Position numbers and translations under genes: made by a program. Shown piece after piece: positions 1 to 9,049 of a stretch of 64,000 nucleotides of DNA; positions within the stretch are counted from its first letter, which is position 1; each line of letters opens with the position of its first letter. Below the pieces are notes generated by a model. The model did not search any database, was not told the DNA's origin, and saw only the letters and a program-made list of their open reading frames with translations. The DNA is from Aureimonas sp. ME7 (GTDB lineage Bacteria; Pseudomonadota; Alphaproteobacteria; Rhizobiales; Rhizobiaceae): the NCBI RefSeq assembly GCF_903970965.1, contig NZ_CAJCKW010000005.1:186001-250000 (forward strand), read 5' to 3'.

Positions 1-1010
1 GGGTCGTGCTCCTCGTCGACGATCGCGAGGCCGAGGTTCGTGAAGGGCAGGAACAGGGCGGAGCGCGCGCCGGCCACGACCTTGATGCGGCCCTCGGCCA
101 CCTGCCGCCAGACCTTCTCGCGCATGCGCGGGGGCACGTCGGAATGCCATTGCGCCGGCTCTGCGCCGAAGCGGGCGTGGAAGCGATCGATGAAGCTCTG
201 CGTCAGCGCGATCTCGGGCAGGAGAATCAGCACTTGGCTCCCGGCTTCCAGCGCCTTGGCGACCGCCTCGAAATAGACCTCCGTCTTGCCCGAGCCGGTG
301 ACCCCCTCCAGAAGGCTCACCGAAAAGCCGCCGCGCTCCACCGCCGCGCCGAGGCGCTCGGCGGCTTCGCTCTGCGCCGGGGTCAGCTCGGCCCGGCGAT
401 GCGAGGTGTCGGGCTCGGGCACGGCGGGATGGGGCGGCAGGCGGATCGGCTCCAGCGCGCCGTTCTTCAGGAGGCCGTCCACGACCGAGACGGCGACACC
501 GGCCGCATTGGCGAGCCCGGAGCGCGTCCATTCCGGCGAATGGGCGACCGTTTCCATCACGCGCGCGCGCGTCGGCGTCATCCGGGGCGGGAGCGTGCCG
601 GTCGCCCGCAAGCCGTCCACCATGGGCTCGGGGTCGAAGGCGGCCGGCGCGCGCAGCACCATGCGCGCGACGAGGCCGGGCGGCGACAAGGTGTAGTCGG
701 CGACCCAGTCCACGAAGCGGCGCATGGTGGCGTCGATCGGCGGGCAGTCGAAGACGTGGGTGATCGCGCGCAGCTTCTTCGGGTCGACCGGATCGCCCAT
801 CGCGTCCCAGACGACGCCCGCGACCTGTCGCGGCCCGAGCGGCACCTGAACGATCGAGCCCGGCTCCACCACCATTCCCTCGGGCACGCGGTAGGAATAC
901 GGCTTGTCCGCCGGCAGGGGTACGAGGACGGGCACCACCTGCGCGCGGGTCTCCGGCACGTCTTCCCGCGCAAACAGCAGATCGGTCGAAGCAGGCAGGA
1001 CGGGCTCCAT
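1..1010 (-). CDS. priA: Primosomal protein N' (PriA helicase), N-terminal part, cut by window edge
   Basis: PriA is the replication-restart DNA helicase that recognises stalled forks and reloads the primosome in the cytoplasm. The visible 336 residues cover the 3'-DNA-binding domain, a winged-helix region, and the start of the helicase core. Walker A is GVTGSGKT at about residues 236-243, and the Walker B motif DEEH is at 332-335, exactly at the window edge. The helicase C-terminus and zinc-binding cysteines lie outside. The ATG at 1008-1010 gives the usual PriA start. It is divergent from tal. The family call is secure; only its completeness is unknown. Confidence 0.93.
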   Translation of the reverse strand, partial: MEPVLPASTDLLFAREDVPETRAQVVPVLVPLPADKPYSYRVPEGMVVEPGSIVQVPLGPRQVAGVVWDAMGDPVDPKKLRAITHVFDCPPIDATMRRFVDWVADYTLSPPGLVARMVLRAPAAFDPEPMVDGLRATGTLPPRMTPTRARVMETVAHSPEWTRSGLANAAGVAVSVVDGLLKNGALEPIRLPPHPAVPEPDTSHRRAELTPAQSEAAERLGAAVERGGFSVSLLEGVTGSGKTEVYFEAVAKALEAGSQVLILLPEIALTQSFIDRFHARFGAEPAQWHSDVPPRMREKVWRQVAEGRIKVVAGARSALFLPFTNLGLAIVDEEHD

Positions 1011-1252
1011 GATCGGGATCGGTTCGGGCTGGGAACGCCACGCGGTTCGCCGGCTCCCCTTCATATCGGTGAACGCCGGGCACGTTGAAAGAGCCGGGCT
1101 GCCCCTCAAACGCCCGAAACCGGCCCGTTTTCCTTCTTGCTTCCCTTATCCGCTCCTATATCACCACGAAGCACGAGGATCGACGGCCGAAGGCCGAGGG
1201 TCCCGAGAGGGGTCGGCCGCCCGGCCGCCGGAGAACGCGAAGGACGAATTCC

Positions 1253-1906
1253 ATGAAATTTTTCGTCGACACCGGTGATATCGCCGAGATCAAGGAGCTT
1301 CAGGAAGCGGGCCTGATCGACGGCGTCACCACCAACCCGTCCTTGGTGCTGAAGGCCAACCGGCCGATCAAGGAGCTCCTGAAGGATATCTGCGAGGTCA
1401 CCGACGGGCCCGTATCGGGCGAGGTCGCCTCGATCGACTTCGACGGCATGATGCGCGAGGGCAAGATCCTCGCCGACATCGCGCCCAACATCGTCATCAA
1501 GCTGCCGCTGACGCTGGACGGGCTGAAGGCCTGCAAGCACTTCACGCAGGACGGCTTCAAGACCAACGTGACCCTCTGCTTCTCGGCCAACCAGGCGCTG
1601 CTCGCGGCGAAAGCCGGCGCGACCTACATCTCGCCCTTCATCGGCCGCCTCGACGACATCAACATCGACGGCATGGAGCTGATCGCTGACATCCGCCGGA
1701 TCTACGACAACTACGACTTCGAGACAGAAATCCTGGCCGCTTCGATCCGCACGCCGAACCATGTGCGCGAAGCGGCGCTTCTGGGCGCCGACGTCGCGAC
1801 CGTGCCGCCGGCAACCCTCAAGGCGCTCGTCAAGCATCCGCTGACCGACAAGGGCCTCGAAGGCTTCGTGGCCGACTGGAAGAAGACCGGCCAGACGATC
1901 GCCTGA
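1253..1906 (+). CDS. tal: Transaldolase, small FSA/TalC-type
   Basis: A 217-aa (beta/alpha)8-barrel aldolase of the short transaldolase / fructose-6-phosphate aldolase subfamily, acting in the non-oxidative pentose phosphate pathway. The start MKFFVDTGD is the canonical N-terminus. GVTTNPS lies at 24-30, and the Schiff-base lysine is K83 in the VIKLP motif. Length matches the family (about 215-220 aa). An in-frame extension to 1085 exists but has no homologous character. Whether the true activity is transaldolase or F6P aldolase cannot be decided from sequence. A strong hairpin terminator follows directly. Confidence 0.93.
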   Translation: MKFFVDTGDIAEIKELQEAGLIDGVTTNPSLVLKANRPIKELLKDICEVTDGPVSGEVASIDFDGMMREGKILADIAPNIVIKLPLTLDGLKACKHFTQDGFKTNVTLCFSANQALLAAKAGATYISPFIGRLDDINIDGMELIADIRRIYDNYDFETEILAASIRTPNHVREAALLGADVATVPPATLKALVKHPLTDKGLEGFVADWKKTGQTIA

Positions 1907-1924
1907 TCGGTAGAGCCGAGAATG

Positions 1925-1955
1925 CAAAAAAGGGCGGCCCGGTGGCCGCCCTTTT
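1925..1955. terminator. Bidirectional intrinsic terminator between tal and dps
   Basis: The inverted repeat AAAAGGGCGGCC / GGCCGCCCTTTT has a 4-nt loop. It has an A run on the left and a T run on the right, so it can end transcription from tal (plus) and from dps (minus). It lies between the two convergent stops. Confidence 0.85.
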
Positions 1956-1976
1956 TCGTTGGTGGAAACGGATCGC

Positions 1977-2480
1977 TCAGGCGCGCTGGAAGTGGCTTTC
2001 CAGGAAGTAGAGCGACTTGTCGATCCCGCGCCCGACCTCGGTGAAGAGATCGGCGGTCAGGTCGTCGCCGGCTTCGTCGGCCTCCGAGACCGCCTCGCGC
2101 AGCGCACCGCTCCACTTGGCGTAGTTGTCGGCGAGTCGCTTCAGGTGATCCATCGAATCGACGAGATCCAGCGGATACGGGTCGAGGATCGTGCCTTCGG
2201 CGGACGCCTGAACCGTGCCGCGCGCCTGACCGCCCAGCGCCGTCAGACGCTCGGCGATCGTGTCGACATAACCTTCCGCTTCCTCGTGCAGGCGGTCGAA
2301 CAAGAGGTGGACGCCGATGAAGTTCGAGCCTTTCACGTTCCAATGGGCCTGCTTGGCGGAATAGCTGAGGTCGATCGACGAGGCGAGGTGCACCTGCAGA
2401 AGCTCGACCATCGAGCGGCGCAGGTTCTCGTTCATGCTGTTCTTGGTCGGATGGATCGGGGTCGTGCCCTTCTTGGCCAT
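1977..2480 (-). CDS. dps: Dps ferritin-like DNA-binding protein from starved cells
   Basis: A 167-aa miniferritin that oxidises and stores iron at dimer interfaces and protects DNA under oxidative stress or starvation. The ferroxidase ligands match the E. coli Dps pattern: H46 in KQAHWN, H58 and D62 in VHLLFD, and D73 and E77 in DTIAER. The N-terminus MAKKGTTP is lysine-bearing, as in DNA-binding Dps. The ATG at 2478-2480 is preceded by AGGAG about 8 nt upstream; longer readings into msrA are not supported. It is convergent with tal and lies downstream of msrA on the same strand. Confidence 0.93.
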   Translation of the reverse strand: MAKKGTTPIHPTKNSMNENLRRSMVELLQVHLASSIDLSYSAKQAHWNVKGSNFIGVHLLFDRLHEEAEGYVDTIAERLTALGGQARGTVQASAEGTILDPYPLDLVDSMDHLKRLADNYAKWSGALREAVSEADEAGDDLTADLFTEVGRGIDKSLYFLESHFQRA

Positions 2481-2599
2481 CGAAAAACTCCTGGAACCGA
2501 ACGTAAGGCGGCCGCCCGGGATCGAGCTTAGCCGCGTCGGCTCCGATACGCTTGGGGCGGCCGATCGGTTCCCTGCGTCCGGAACGCCTCCGAACGCGA

Positions 2600-3223
2600 T
2601 CAGCCCATCTTGCCCTTCAGCTCGGCCTGCGCCTTGGCGCCCCAGACGGCACGCACCTGCGCGTCGCGTCCGCATCCGGTGCGGTAGAGCTTGTAGTGGC
2701 CCGGGTTCTTCCGCGCGTAATCCTGATGGTAGTCCTCGGCCGGATAGAAGGTCGCCGTCTTCTGCACCGTGGTGGCGACCGGCTTGCCGAGTTCGTCCTG
2801 AACGGAAACGAGGCTCGCCTTCGCGGCCTTCGCCTGCGCGTCGTTCACCGGGAAGATCGCCGTGCGATAGGACGGGCCGCGATCGCAGAACTGGCCGCCG
2901 GCATCCGTCGGGTCAATCGAATGCCAGTAGGCATTCAGAAGCTGGTCATAGGAAATCTTCGCCGGATCGTAGGTGACCTTCACCGCCTCGTAGTGCCCGG
3001 TCGTCTCGGTGATGACGTCCTGGTAGGTCGGGTTCTTCAGAGTGCCGCCGATATAGCCGGACTGCGTCGCGGTGACGCCGTCGACATGGTCGAGGTCGGT
3101 TTCCATCGACCAGAAGCAGCCGCCCGCGAAGATCGCCTCGTCGGCCTGCGCCGCGAGCGGCGAAAGAAACATGAAAAAGCCGAGCGCCGCCGCACCCGGC
3201 CGAACAAGGATCGAACGCATCAT
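2600..3223 (-). CDS. msrA: Peptide methionine-S-sulfoxide reductase MsrA, exported
   Basis: MsrA reduces methionine-S-sulfoxide in proteins. The 207-aa protein begins with a signal peptide (hydrophobic run 10-25, AQA cleavage site near residue 27), so it should act in the periplasm, unlike cytosolic MsrA. The catalytic cysteine is C36 in GGCFW, and a likely resolving cysteine is C184 near the C-terminus. The conserved FCDRG..YR segment is present. Two tandem ATGs (3218-3223) make the exact start uncertain by one residue. It lies 75 nt downstream of sdhB on the same strand. No MsrB domain is fused or adjacent. Confidence 0.92.
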   Translation of the reverse strand: MMRSILVRPGAAALGFFMFLSPLAAQADEAIFAGGCFWSMETDLDHVDGVTATQSGYIGGTLKNPTYQDVITETTGHYEAVKVTYDPAKISYDQLLNAYWHSIDPTDAGGQFCDRGPSYRTAIFPVNDAQAKAAKASLVSVQDELGKPVATTVQKTATFYPAEDYHQDYARKNPGHYKLYRTGCGRDAQVRAVWGAKAQAELKGKMG

Positions 3224-3298
3224 CTCAAAGGAACTCCCGCCGCAGGTCTTCCGACGAGATACGGCGCCGGGAACGCGGCGGATGCATGGCGCCTGGGA

Positions 3299-4078
3299 TC
3301 AGACGCGGCGTTCCACCATCATCTTCTTGATCTCGGCAATGGCCTTCGCCGGGTTCAGCCCCTTGGGGCAGGCCTGCGTGCAGTTCATGATCGTGTGGCA
3401 GCGATACAGGCGGAACGGATCTTCCAGCTGATCCAGCCGGTCGCCGGTCGCCTCGTCGCGGCTGTCGATCAGCCAGCGATAGGCCTGGAGCAGCACGGCG
3501 GGGCCGAGATAGCGGTCGCCGTTCCACCAGTAGCTCGGGCACGAGGTCTGGCAGCAGAAGCACAGGATGCACTCGTAGAGCCCGTCGAGCCTCTCGCGGT
3601 CGCCATGGCTCTGGCGCCATTCCTTCTCCGGCTCGGGCGTCTCGGTCTTCAGCCAGGGCTCGATCGAGCGCAGCTGCGCGTAGGGCACCGTCAGATCGGG
3701 TACGAGGTCCTTGATCACCGGCATGTGCGGCAGCGGATAGACCTTCACCGCGCCCTTCACCTCGTCCATGCCCTTGGTGCAGGCGAGCGTGTTGGAGCCG
3801 TCGATGTTCATGGCGCAGGAGCCGCAGATGCCCTCGCGGCAGGAGCGGCGCAGCGTGAGCGTCGAATCGACCTTGTTCTTGATCCATAAAAGCGCGTCGA
3901 GCACCATCGGACCGCAGTCGTCGGTATCGACATAGAACGTGTCGACGCGCGGGTTCTGCCCATCGTCCGGCGACCAGCGGTAGATGCCGAACTCGCGCAC
4001 GTTCTTGGCGCCTTCGGGCTTCGGCCAGACCTTGCCTTTGCCGATGACGGAATTCTTGGGAAGGGAGAGTTCGACCAT
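3299..4078 (-). CDS. sdhB: Succinate dehydrogenase iron-sulfur subunit SdhB
   Basis: The 259-aa subunit carries the three Fe-S clusters that pass electrons from SdhA flavin to ubiquinone in complex II. The [2Fe-2S] ligands are C80, C85, C88 and C100. The [4Fe-4S] ligands are C170, C173, C176 with C237 of the CPKG motif. The [3Fe-4S] ligands are C180, C227 and C233. Length is typical. Unusually, sdhB does not follow sdhA directly: two unrelated genes (4224-6157) lie between them on the same strand. See findings. Confidence 0.97.
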   Translation of the reverse strand: MVELSLPKNSVIGKGKVWPKPEGAKNVREFGIYRWSPDDGQNPRVDTFYVDTDDCGPMVLDALLWIKNKVDSTLTLRRSCREGICGSCAMNIDGSNTLACTKGMDEVKGAVKVYPLPHMPVIKDLVPDLTVPYAQLRSIEPWLKTETPEPEKEWRQSHGDRERLDGLYECILCFCCQTSCPSYWWNGDRYLGPAVLLQAYRWLIDSRDEATGDRLDQLEDPFRLYRCHTIMNCTQACPKGLNPAKAIAEIKKMMVERRV

Positions 4079-4223
4079 GACTGGGGTCCCGGCACTCGCT
4101 GCGCGTCTTTAGAATGGGGCTAAACACGAATGCTCGTGCGGCGCAACACGGCAGTTGAGCGCAGGCGGGCTTAAACCGTTTGTATGTCCGAATGCTCTCA
4201 CACGCCCCGCCGCGCTCAGACCG

Positions 4224-5390
4224 TTAGGGCTGGACGATCTGCGGAAAGCGGCCGAACCGCTCCGGCTTGTTGGCCTCGTCGGCGATCTCGGACAGGACGC
4301 AGGCATGGGTCCCGGCCTTGACGAAACCGGCCGCCTCCGCCTGCGCCGCCGCCGCGCCCAGCGTGCGCCCGAGCGTCGCGGGCACGCCCGCGGCCTCGAT
4401 CCGGCGCAGCTCGCGCTCCACCTCGCCCTTCGGCAGACCGACCGGGCGCACGTCGTGAATGTGGACGGCGAGGATGCGGCCGGGATGGCGCGCCACGGCC
4501 TCGGCATAGACGGTCGCGTCCTTCTGTCCCGAATCGCCGATCAGGATGAAGGGAAGGCTCAGGTAGGCGGCGAGGATCTCGTCGATCACCACCGCCTTGT
4601 GGCTGCGGTGGCGCTTCAGAAGCCAGCCGAGCGCGTCGCTCGACAGGGAGCGCAGAAACATCGGACCCGCCGGAATGTTCTTCAGCACCATGAAGCGCTC
4701 GAAGATGTCGGACAGGTTCCACGGGCTGGACGACACGTAGAACACCGGGTTGGTTTCCGGCCCCGCCGCCCCTTCGCAAAGCGCGCGGTAGAATTCCGAC
4801 ACGCCGGGAAAGGCGGTGCGCGCTTCCGGAGAATTGGCGGTGACGATGCGCCAATGGCGCAGGAGCTTGAAGGCGCCGGTGTGGATGATCGTGTCGTCGA
4901 TGTCGGAGATCACGCCGAACCGCGCTTGTCCCGAGACGACGCGCGCGCGTCCCTCCGCTTCCACCGGCGCGAAGTCGTAGCCGCTGGCTTTCTCCAGCCG
5001 GAGCGTGACCGGCGTCCAAGGCGCGTCGGCTTCGCCGATCGCCGCGGCGTCGAGGTCGAGGCTGAGATAGCCGTCGGTTCCGCTATGCACCTCGCCCGAG
5101 CCTGCCGGTCCGGCGTAGCTCACGCGCGCCCCACCGATCTCGTCCGTTTCGTAGCGTTTGAACGTCAGCCAGAGGTTGCGCAGCGTCGAGTTGGAGTGGG
5201 GCGCGTCGAACACCCCTTCGTCCTCCAGGACGCGGGCCAGCACACGGAGCCGCCCGTTGGCGACATGGCCGGGATAGACCACCAGCGTCGGCCGGTCGGT
5301 CAGGCCCACACGGCGCTTGAAGGCGAAGCGCAGGACGCGGCTTCGCGTCAGGAACTGCCGGCCGAGGTTACGCAGCGTGCTCGAACTCAT
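4224..5390 (-). CDS. App1-type phosphatidate phosphatase catalytic-domain protein (DUF2183)
   Basis: A 388-aa protein with the App1 catalytic domain, a HAD-type phosphatase. The motif ISDIDDTI provides the DxDDT nucleophile, followed by a conserved YVSSSPWNL segment and a late IGDSGQKD acidic motif, which together are characteristic of DUF2183. In yeast App1 is a phosphatidate phosphatase; the bacterial substrate is not established. No signal peptide is seen. The ATG at 5388-5390 (MSSSTLRN) was chosen because the upstream extension runs antisense-like through the neighbouring gene. It lies between the LprI-like gene and sdhB. Confidence 0.85.
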   Translation of the reverse strand: MSSSTLRNLGRQFLTRSRVLRFAFKRRVGLTDRPTLVVYPGHVANGRLRVLARVLEDEGVFDAPHSNSTLRNLWLTFKRYETDEIGGARVSYAGPAGSGEVHSGTDGYLSLDLDAAAIGEADAPWTPVTLRLEKASGYDFAPVEAEGRARVVSGQARFGVISDIDDTIIHTGAFKLLRHWRIVTANSPEARTAFPGVSEFYRALCEGAAGPETNPVFYVSSSPWNLSDIFERFMVLKNIPAGPMFLRSLSSDALGWLLKRHRSHKAVVIDEILAAYLSLPFILIGDSGQKDATVYAEAVARHPGRILAVHIHDVRPVGLPKGEVERELRRIEAAGVPATLGRTLGAAAAQAEAAGFVKAGTHACVLSEIADEANKPERFGRFPQIVQP

Positions 5391-5443
5391 GGATTGGCGA
5401 TAGCAGGAGGCACCGGCCCGAAACAAGCCGACCGGTGCTCGGC

Positions 5444-6157
5444 TCACCAGTCTTCGGGCGGCGAATCCGAGATCGGGCCGACCAGAAAGAACGCGTCCTC
5501 CACGGTGGCGAGGTCGCCGCAATAGGTCGAGGCGATCTCGTCGCCCGCGCCCGAAAACCCGTCGAGAAACAGGACGCCGCCATCGGCATGGGCGCGAATG
5601 CGCCAGTCCCCGCCGTCCGTCGGCACGAACAGGAGCTTGTCGCCCTGGCGTGATCCGATCTCGTCGACCTCGCAGGTCCAACGTCCGGTGAACGGTTCGG
5701 AGACCGTGCCGTAGATTCGCACGCGATTGCCGAGCAGCGGTCGGAGCTCGAACTCGCCCCAGGCATTGCGCCAAGTCCCTACGAGATCGGACGAGCCCTG
5801 CGGCCGAATGCGGTCGAGCATCTCGGCCCGCTCGCCGAGGAGATCGCGCAGCCACTCGCGCGGGTCCCCGTCGACACCCGGACGCAGCCACTCGCGAATG
5901 CCGAGAAACGCGTTTTGATCGGCGCGCAGGGCATTTCTCGCCCCGCCCTGTCCGAAGCGTTTCGCCAGTTCTGCGAAGCGCCGGTCGATGCGCCGGTCGA
6001 GGGCCGCGCTTTGCGGATCGTCGCAGATCGCCCTTTCCGACCAGGAGTGCGCCTTGCGGCAGTCGAAGGAGGGTTTGGCGCGGGGAGCGGCGTCCGCCTG
6101 ATGAAGGAAGAGGAAGGCCGAAGCGAGCGACAGGGCGAGAAAGGCGGAACGAAGCAT
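5444..6157 (-). CDS. Exported LprI/DUF1311-like protein
   Basis: A 237-aa exported protein. Residues 1-23 form a signal peptide ending ADA. The next part, SFDCRKAHSWSERAICDDP, has the cysteine pair and Cx(n)C-D-L pattern of the DUF1311 / lysozyme-inhibitor LprI N-domain. The C-terminal half is a beta-rich region with two further cysteines and no recognised family. Its start codon is partly inside a perfect 18-bp inverted repeat, and no Shine-Dalgarno is visible upstream. A lysozyme-inhibitor role is only inference. Confidence 0.7.
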   Translation of the reverse strand: MLRSAFLALSLASAFLFLHQADAAPRAKPSFDCRKAHSWSERAICDDPQSAALDRRIDRRFAELAKRFGQGGARNALRADQNAFLGIREWLRPGVDGDPREWLRDLLGERAEMLDRIRPQGSSDLVGTWRNAWGEFELRPLLGNRVRIYGTVSEPFTGRWTCEVDEIGSRQGDKLLFVPTDGGDWRIRAHADGGVLFLDGFSGAGDEIASTYCGDLATVEDAFFLVGPISDSPPEDW

Positions 6158-6195
6158 GGAATAGGCCGATCGAGGTTTCGATCGGCCTATTCCAT
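6156..6195. repeat. Perfect 18-bp inverted repeat overlapping a start codon
   Basis: The arms ATGGAATAGGCCGATCGA (6156-6173) and its exact complement (6178-6195) are separated by a 4-nt loop. On the minus strand the second arm ends with the first two bases of the LprI-like start codon. It lies 71 nt downstream of the sdhA stop. No T-run follows, so a classical intrinsic terminator is doubtful. A start-codon-sequestering hairpin, operator or RNA-processing site are alternatives. Confidence 0.85.
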
Positions 6196-6266
6196 ATGGG
6201 CGCGGTTTCGCTGCGATGTCGCATCGCCGCCGATCCTGTTTCGTCGGCGATGCCCGATGTTTCGCG

Positions 6267-8102
6267 TCAGTAGACTCGCTTCTTCGGCTGGATGTACTCG
6301 ATCTCGTTCGACATCGTGTAGGTGTGAACCGGCCGGTCCTCTAGCGTCACGGTCTTGTCGACCGTGTCGCAGAACGACAGCGTATGCTTCATCCAGTTGG
6401 CGTCGTCGCGGTCGGGGAAGTCCTCGCGCGCATGGGCCCCGCGCGATTCCTGGCGGGCGAGCGCCGAGTCCATGGTGACGACGGCCTGAGCGATCAGGTT
6501 GTCGTATTCCAGGGTCTCGATGAGGTCCGTGTTCCAGATCAGCGAGCGGTCGGTGACGCGCACGTCGTCGGACGACTGCCAGACCTGATGGATCTTGTGG
6601 TGCCCTTCTTCCAGCACCTCGCCGGTGCGGAACACGGCGCAGTTGGACTGCATCGTGCGCTGCATGTTGTCGCGAAGCTCGGCCGTGGAGGTCGATCCTT
6701 GCGCGTAGCGGAAGCGGTCGAGGCGGGCGAGCGAGTTGTCGCCGGCGTCCGCTGGCAGCGGCGCGTGGCCCTCGCCGGCCGAGACCGTCTCGGCGCAGCG
6801 CAGGCCCGCCGCGCGGCCGAACACCACGAGGTCGATCAGCGAGTTGGAGCCCAGACGATTGGCGCCGTGCACCGACACGCAGGCCGCCTCGCCGACCGCC
6901 ATCAGGCCGGGCACCACCGAATCCGGGTTGCCGTCGCGCTTGGTCAGGACCTCGCCGTGATAGTTCGTCGGGATGCCGCCCATGTTGTAGTGGACGGTCG
7001 GCAGAACCGGGATCGGCTCCTTGGTGACGTCGACGCCGGCGAAGATGCGAGCCGACTCCGAAATACCCGGCAGACGCTCGTGAAGGATCTTCGGGTCGAG
7101 ATGGTCGAGGTGGAGGAAGATATGGTCCTTCCCCTTGCCGACGCCGCGCCCGTCGCGGATCTCCATGGTCATCGAGCGGGACACGACGTCTCGGCTCGCC
7201 AGATCCTTGGCGGACGGGGCGTAGCGCTCCATGAAGCGCTCGCCTTCGGAATTGGTGAGGTAGCCGCCCTCGCCGCGCGCGCCTTCGGTGATCAGGCAGC
7301 CCGCGCCGTAGATGCCGGTCGGGTGGAACTGGACGAACTCCATGTCCTGCAACGGCAGGCCGGCGCGCAGCACCATGGCGTTGCCGTCGCCCGTGCAGGT
7401 GTGGGCGGAGGTCGCCGAGAAGTAGGCGCGGCCGTAGCCGCCGGTTGCGAGAATCACCTTCTTGGAGCGGAAGCGGTGGATCGAGCCGTCGTCCATGTTA
7501 AGGGCGACGACGCCGCGGCAGGCGCCTTCCTCGTCCATGATGAGGTCGATCGCGAAATACTCGATGAAGAACTCGGAGGAGTAGCGGAGCGACTGGCCGT
7601 AGAGCGTGTGGAGGATCGCGTGGCCGGTCCGGTCGGCGGCGGCGCAGGTGCGCTGCGCGGGCGGGCCGTTGCCGAAGTCGGTGGTCATGCCGCCGAAGGG
7701 GCGCTGGTAGATCTTGCCGTCCGTGGTGCGCGAGAAGGGCACGCCGAAATGCTCGAGCTCGTAGACCGCCTTCGGCGCCTCTCGCACGAGATACTCGATG
7801 GCATCCTGGTCGCCCAGCCAGTCCGACCCCTTGACGGTGTCGTACATGTGCCAGCGCCAGTTGTCTTCGCCCATGTTGCCGAGCGAGGCAGCGACGCCGC
7901 CTTGCGCGGCGACCGTATGCGAGCGGGTCGGGAAGACCTTGGAGATGCAGGCGGTCTTCAGGCCGGCCTGCGCGGCGCCGAGCGTGGCGCGAAGGCCGGC
8001 GCCCCCGGCGCCCACAACGACCACGTCGAACGTGTGGTCGACGAACGTGTAGGCCTTGCCGTTCTGCGCCGGAGCGCTGCGATGGGGCTGGGCAGTGGCC
8101 AT
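6267..8102 (-). CDS. sdhA: Succinate dehydrogenase flavoprotein subunit SdhA
   Basis: The 611-aa flavoprotein oxidises succinate to fumarate in the TCA cycle. The dinucleotide fold GAGGAG is at 31-36. The covalent FAD histidine is H62 in the [11 protein letters not shown] motif. The [13 protein letters not shown] segment near the FAD and substrate site is intact. Length equals the alphaproteobacterial norm. It starts 4 nt after the sdhD stop, so it is translationally linked to sdhC and sdhD. A strong inverted repeat follows the stop. Confidence 0.98.
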   Translation of the reverse strand: MATAQPHRSAPAQNGKAYTFVDHTFDVVVVGAGGAGLRATLGAAQAGLKTACISKVFPTRSHTVAAQGGVAASLGNMGEDNWRWHMYDTVKGSDWLGDQDAIEYLVREAPKAVYELEHFGVPFSRTTDGKIYQRPFGGMTTDFGNGPPAQRTCAAADRTGHAILHTLYGQSLRYSSEFFIEYFAIDLIMDEEGACRGVVALNMDDGSIHRFRSKKVILATGGYGRAYFSATSAHTCTGDGNAMVLRAGLPLQDMEFVQFHPTGIYGAGCLITEGARGEGGYLTNSEGERFMERYAPSAKDLASRDVVSRSMTMEIRDGRGVGKGKDHIFLHLDHLDPKILHERLPGISESARIFAGVDVTKEPIPVLPTVHYNMGGIPTNYHGEVLTKRDGNPDSVVPGLMAVGEAACVSVHGANRLGSNSLIDLVVFGRAAGLRCAETVSAGEGHAPLPADAGDNSLARLDRFRYAQGSTSTAELRDNMQRTMQSNCAVFRTGEVLEEGHHKIHQVWQSSDDVRVTDRSLIWNTDLIETLEYDNLIAQAVVTMDSALARQESRGAHAREDFPDRDDANWMKHTLSFCDTVDKTVTLEDRPVHTYTMSNEIEYIQPKKRVY

Positions 8103-8106
8103 GGGT

Positions 8107-8484
8107 TCAGGCTCCGAAGCTCATCTTGACGATCGCGAAAAGGCTCGCCGAGGCGACGAGGACCGCGAAGAAGGTGTTGAGGATCACGAGGACGACGCGC
8201 GCCCCGCCGTGAACGTAGTCCTCGATCACGGTCTGCATGCCGAGGCGCATGTGCACGGTGACGGCGATCACCACCAGCGCCATCACGAGGCCGACGAGCG
8301 GGTTGCCGAAGGCCGCGACGACGCCGGCGTAGGGCTCGTCGTGCAGCGCGATCAGAAGCACCACGAAGAAGGAGATCAGGAAGAGGTTGGCGATCGCGGT
8401 CAGCCGCTGCAGCCAGAAGTGGCCGGTGCCTTCACCCGCCGCGCCGTAGCCGCGAACCCGCTTGAGGGGCGTTCTCATGTCCAT
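8107..8484 (-). CDS. sdhD: Succinate dehydrogenase membrane anchor SdhD
   Basis: A 125-aa hydrophobic anchor with three transmembrane helices; with SdhC it binds haem b and ubiquinone. The conserved H-x-x-x-G-x-x-x-V-I-x-D-Y segment ([15 protein letters not shown]) carries the haem-ligand histidine and quinone-site Asp-Tyr. ATG codons at 8482-8484 and 8476-8478 are both possible. It lies between sdhC and sdhA with gaps of 13 and 4 nt. Confidence 0.93.
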   Translation of the reverse strand: MDMRTPLKRVRGYGAAGEGTGHFWLQRLTAIANLFLISFFVVLLIALHDEPYAGVVAAFGNPLVGLVMALVVIAVTVHMRLGMQTVIEDYVHGGARVVLVILNTFFAVLVASASLFAIVKMSFGA

Positions 8485-8497
8485 GACGGCTGTTCCT

Positions 8498-8887
8498 TCA
8501 GAGTACGACGACGGCGAGCCAGAGAAGCACGGTGCCGACCAGCGACGCGACGAGCGTCGCGATGGCGAACCGCGTCGACTGCTCGCGCCCGAGCCCGGCG
8601 CCCGTGTCCCAGATCAGGTGGCGGATGCCCCCCGCCATGTGATGGAGGAGCGCCCAGCTATAGCCGAACAGGATCAAACGGCCGACGATCGAGTTGAAGA
8701 AGGCCGAGGCCCAGGAGAACGCGTCCGGCCCGCTGGCCGCCGCCACCAGCCACCAGACCACGAGCGCGGTGCCGACATAGAGCGCGCAGCCGGTGATGCG
8801 ATGCAGGATCGACATCGCCATGGTCGGCCGGAACCGGTAGACCGTAAGATGCGGCGACAGGGGCCGGGCGGATTTGATGTCGGACAA
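8498..8887 (-). CDS. sdhC: Succinate dehydrogenase cytochrome b556 subunit SdhC (TTG start)
   Basis: A 129-aa membrane subunit of complex II with three transmembrane helices. RPLSPHLTVYR and the LLHHMAGGIRHLIWD motif (haem-ligand histidine) are diagnostic. The reading frame starts at TTG (8885-8887), preceded by GAGGAG about 6 nt upstream. No ATG gives a plausible full-length N-terminus, so the rare TTG start is the best choice and may lower initiation. It is the first gene of the sdh block. Confidence 0.95.
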   Translation of the reverse strand: MSDIKSARPLSPHLTVYRFRPTMAMSILHRITGCALYVGTALVVWWLVAAASGPDAFSWASAFFNSIVGRLILFGYSWALLHHMAGGIRHLIWDTGAGLGREQSTRFAIATLVASLVGTVLLWLAVVVL

Positions 8888-9049
8888 GGACGACTCCTCG
8901 AGCGGTCACGGCAATGGGACGGCACGCCGTTGGAATGGCGACGCAACTGGACTGCTTCTAAAAAACCTCTCGCGCGGCGAAATCAAGCGCCCGGACGCGC
9001 CTTTCGCCTGCAAACCGATTGAATGTCGACGTGTCGCACGCGGGGTGGC

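Noticed and set aside
4224-6224. 666-codon open frame on the minus strand covering two genes
   Set aside because: Only the part from 5390 down is App1-like; the upstream part is a GC-driven shadow of the LprI-like gene, which has its own signal peptide and stop.
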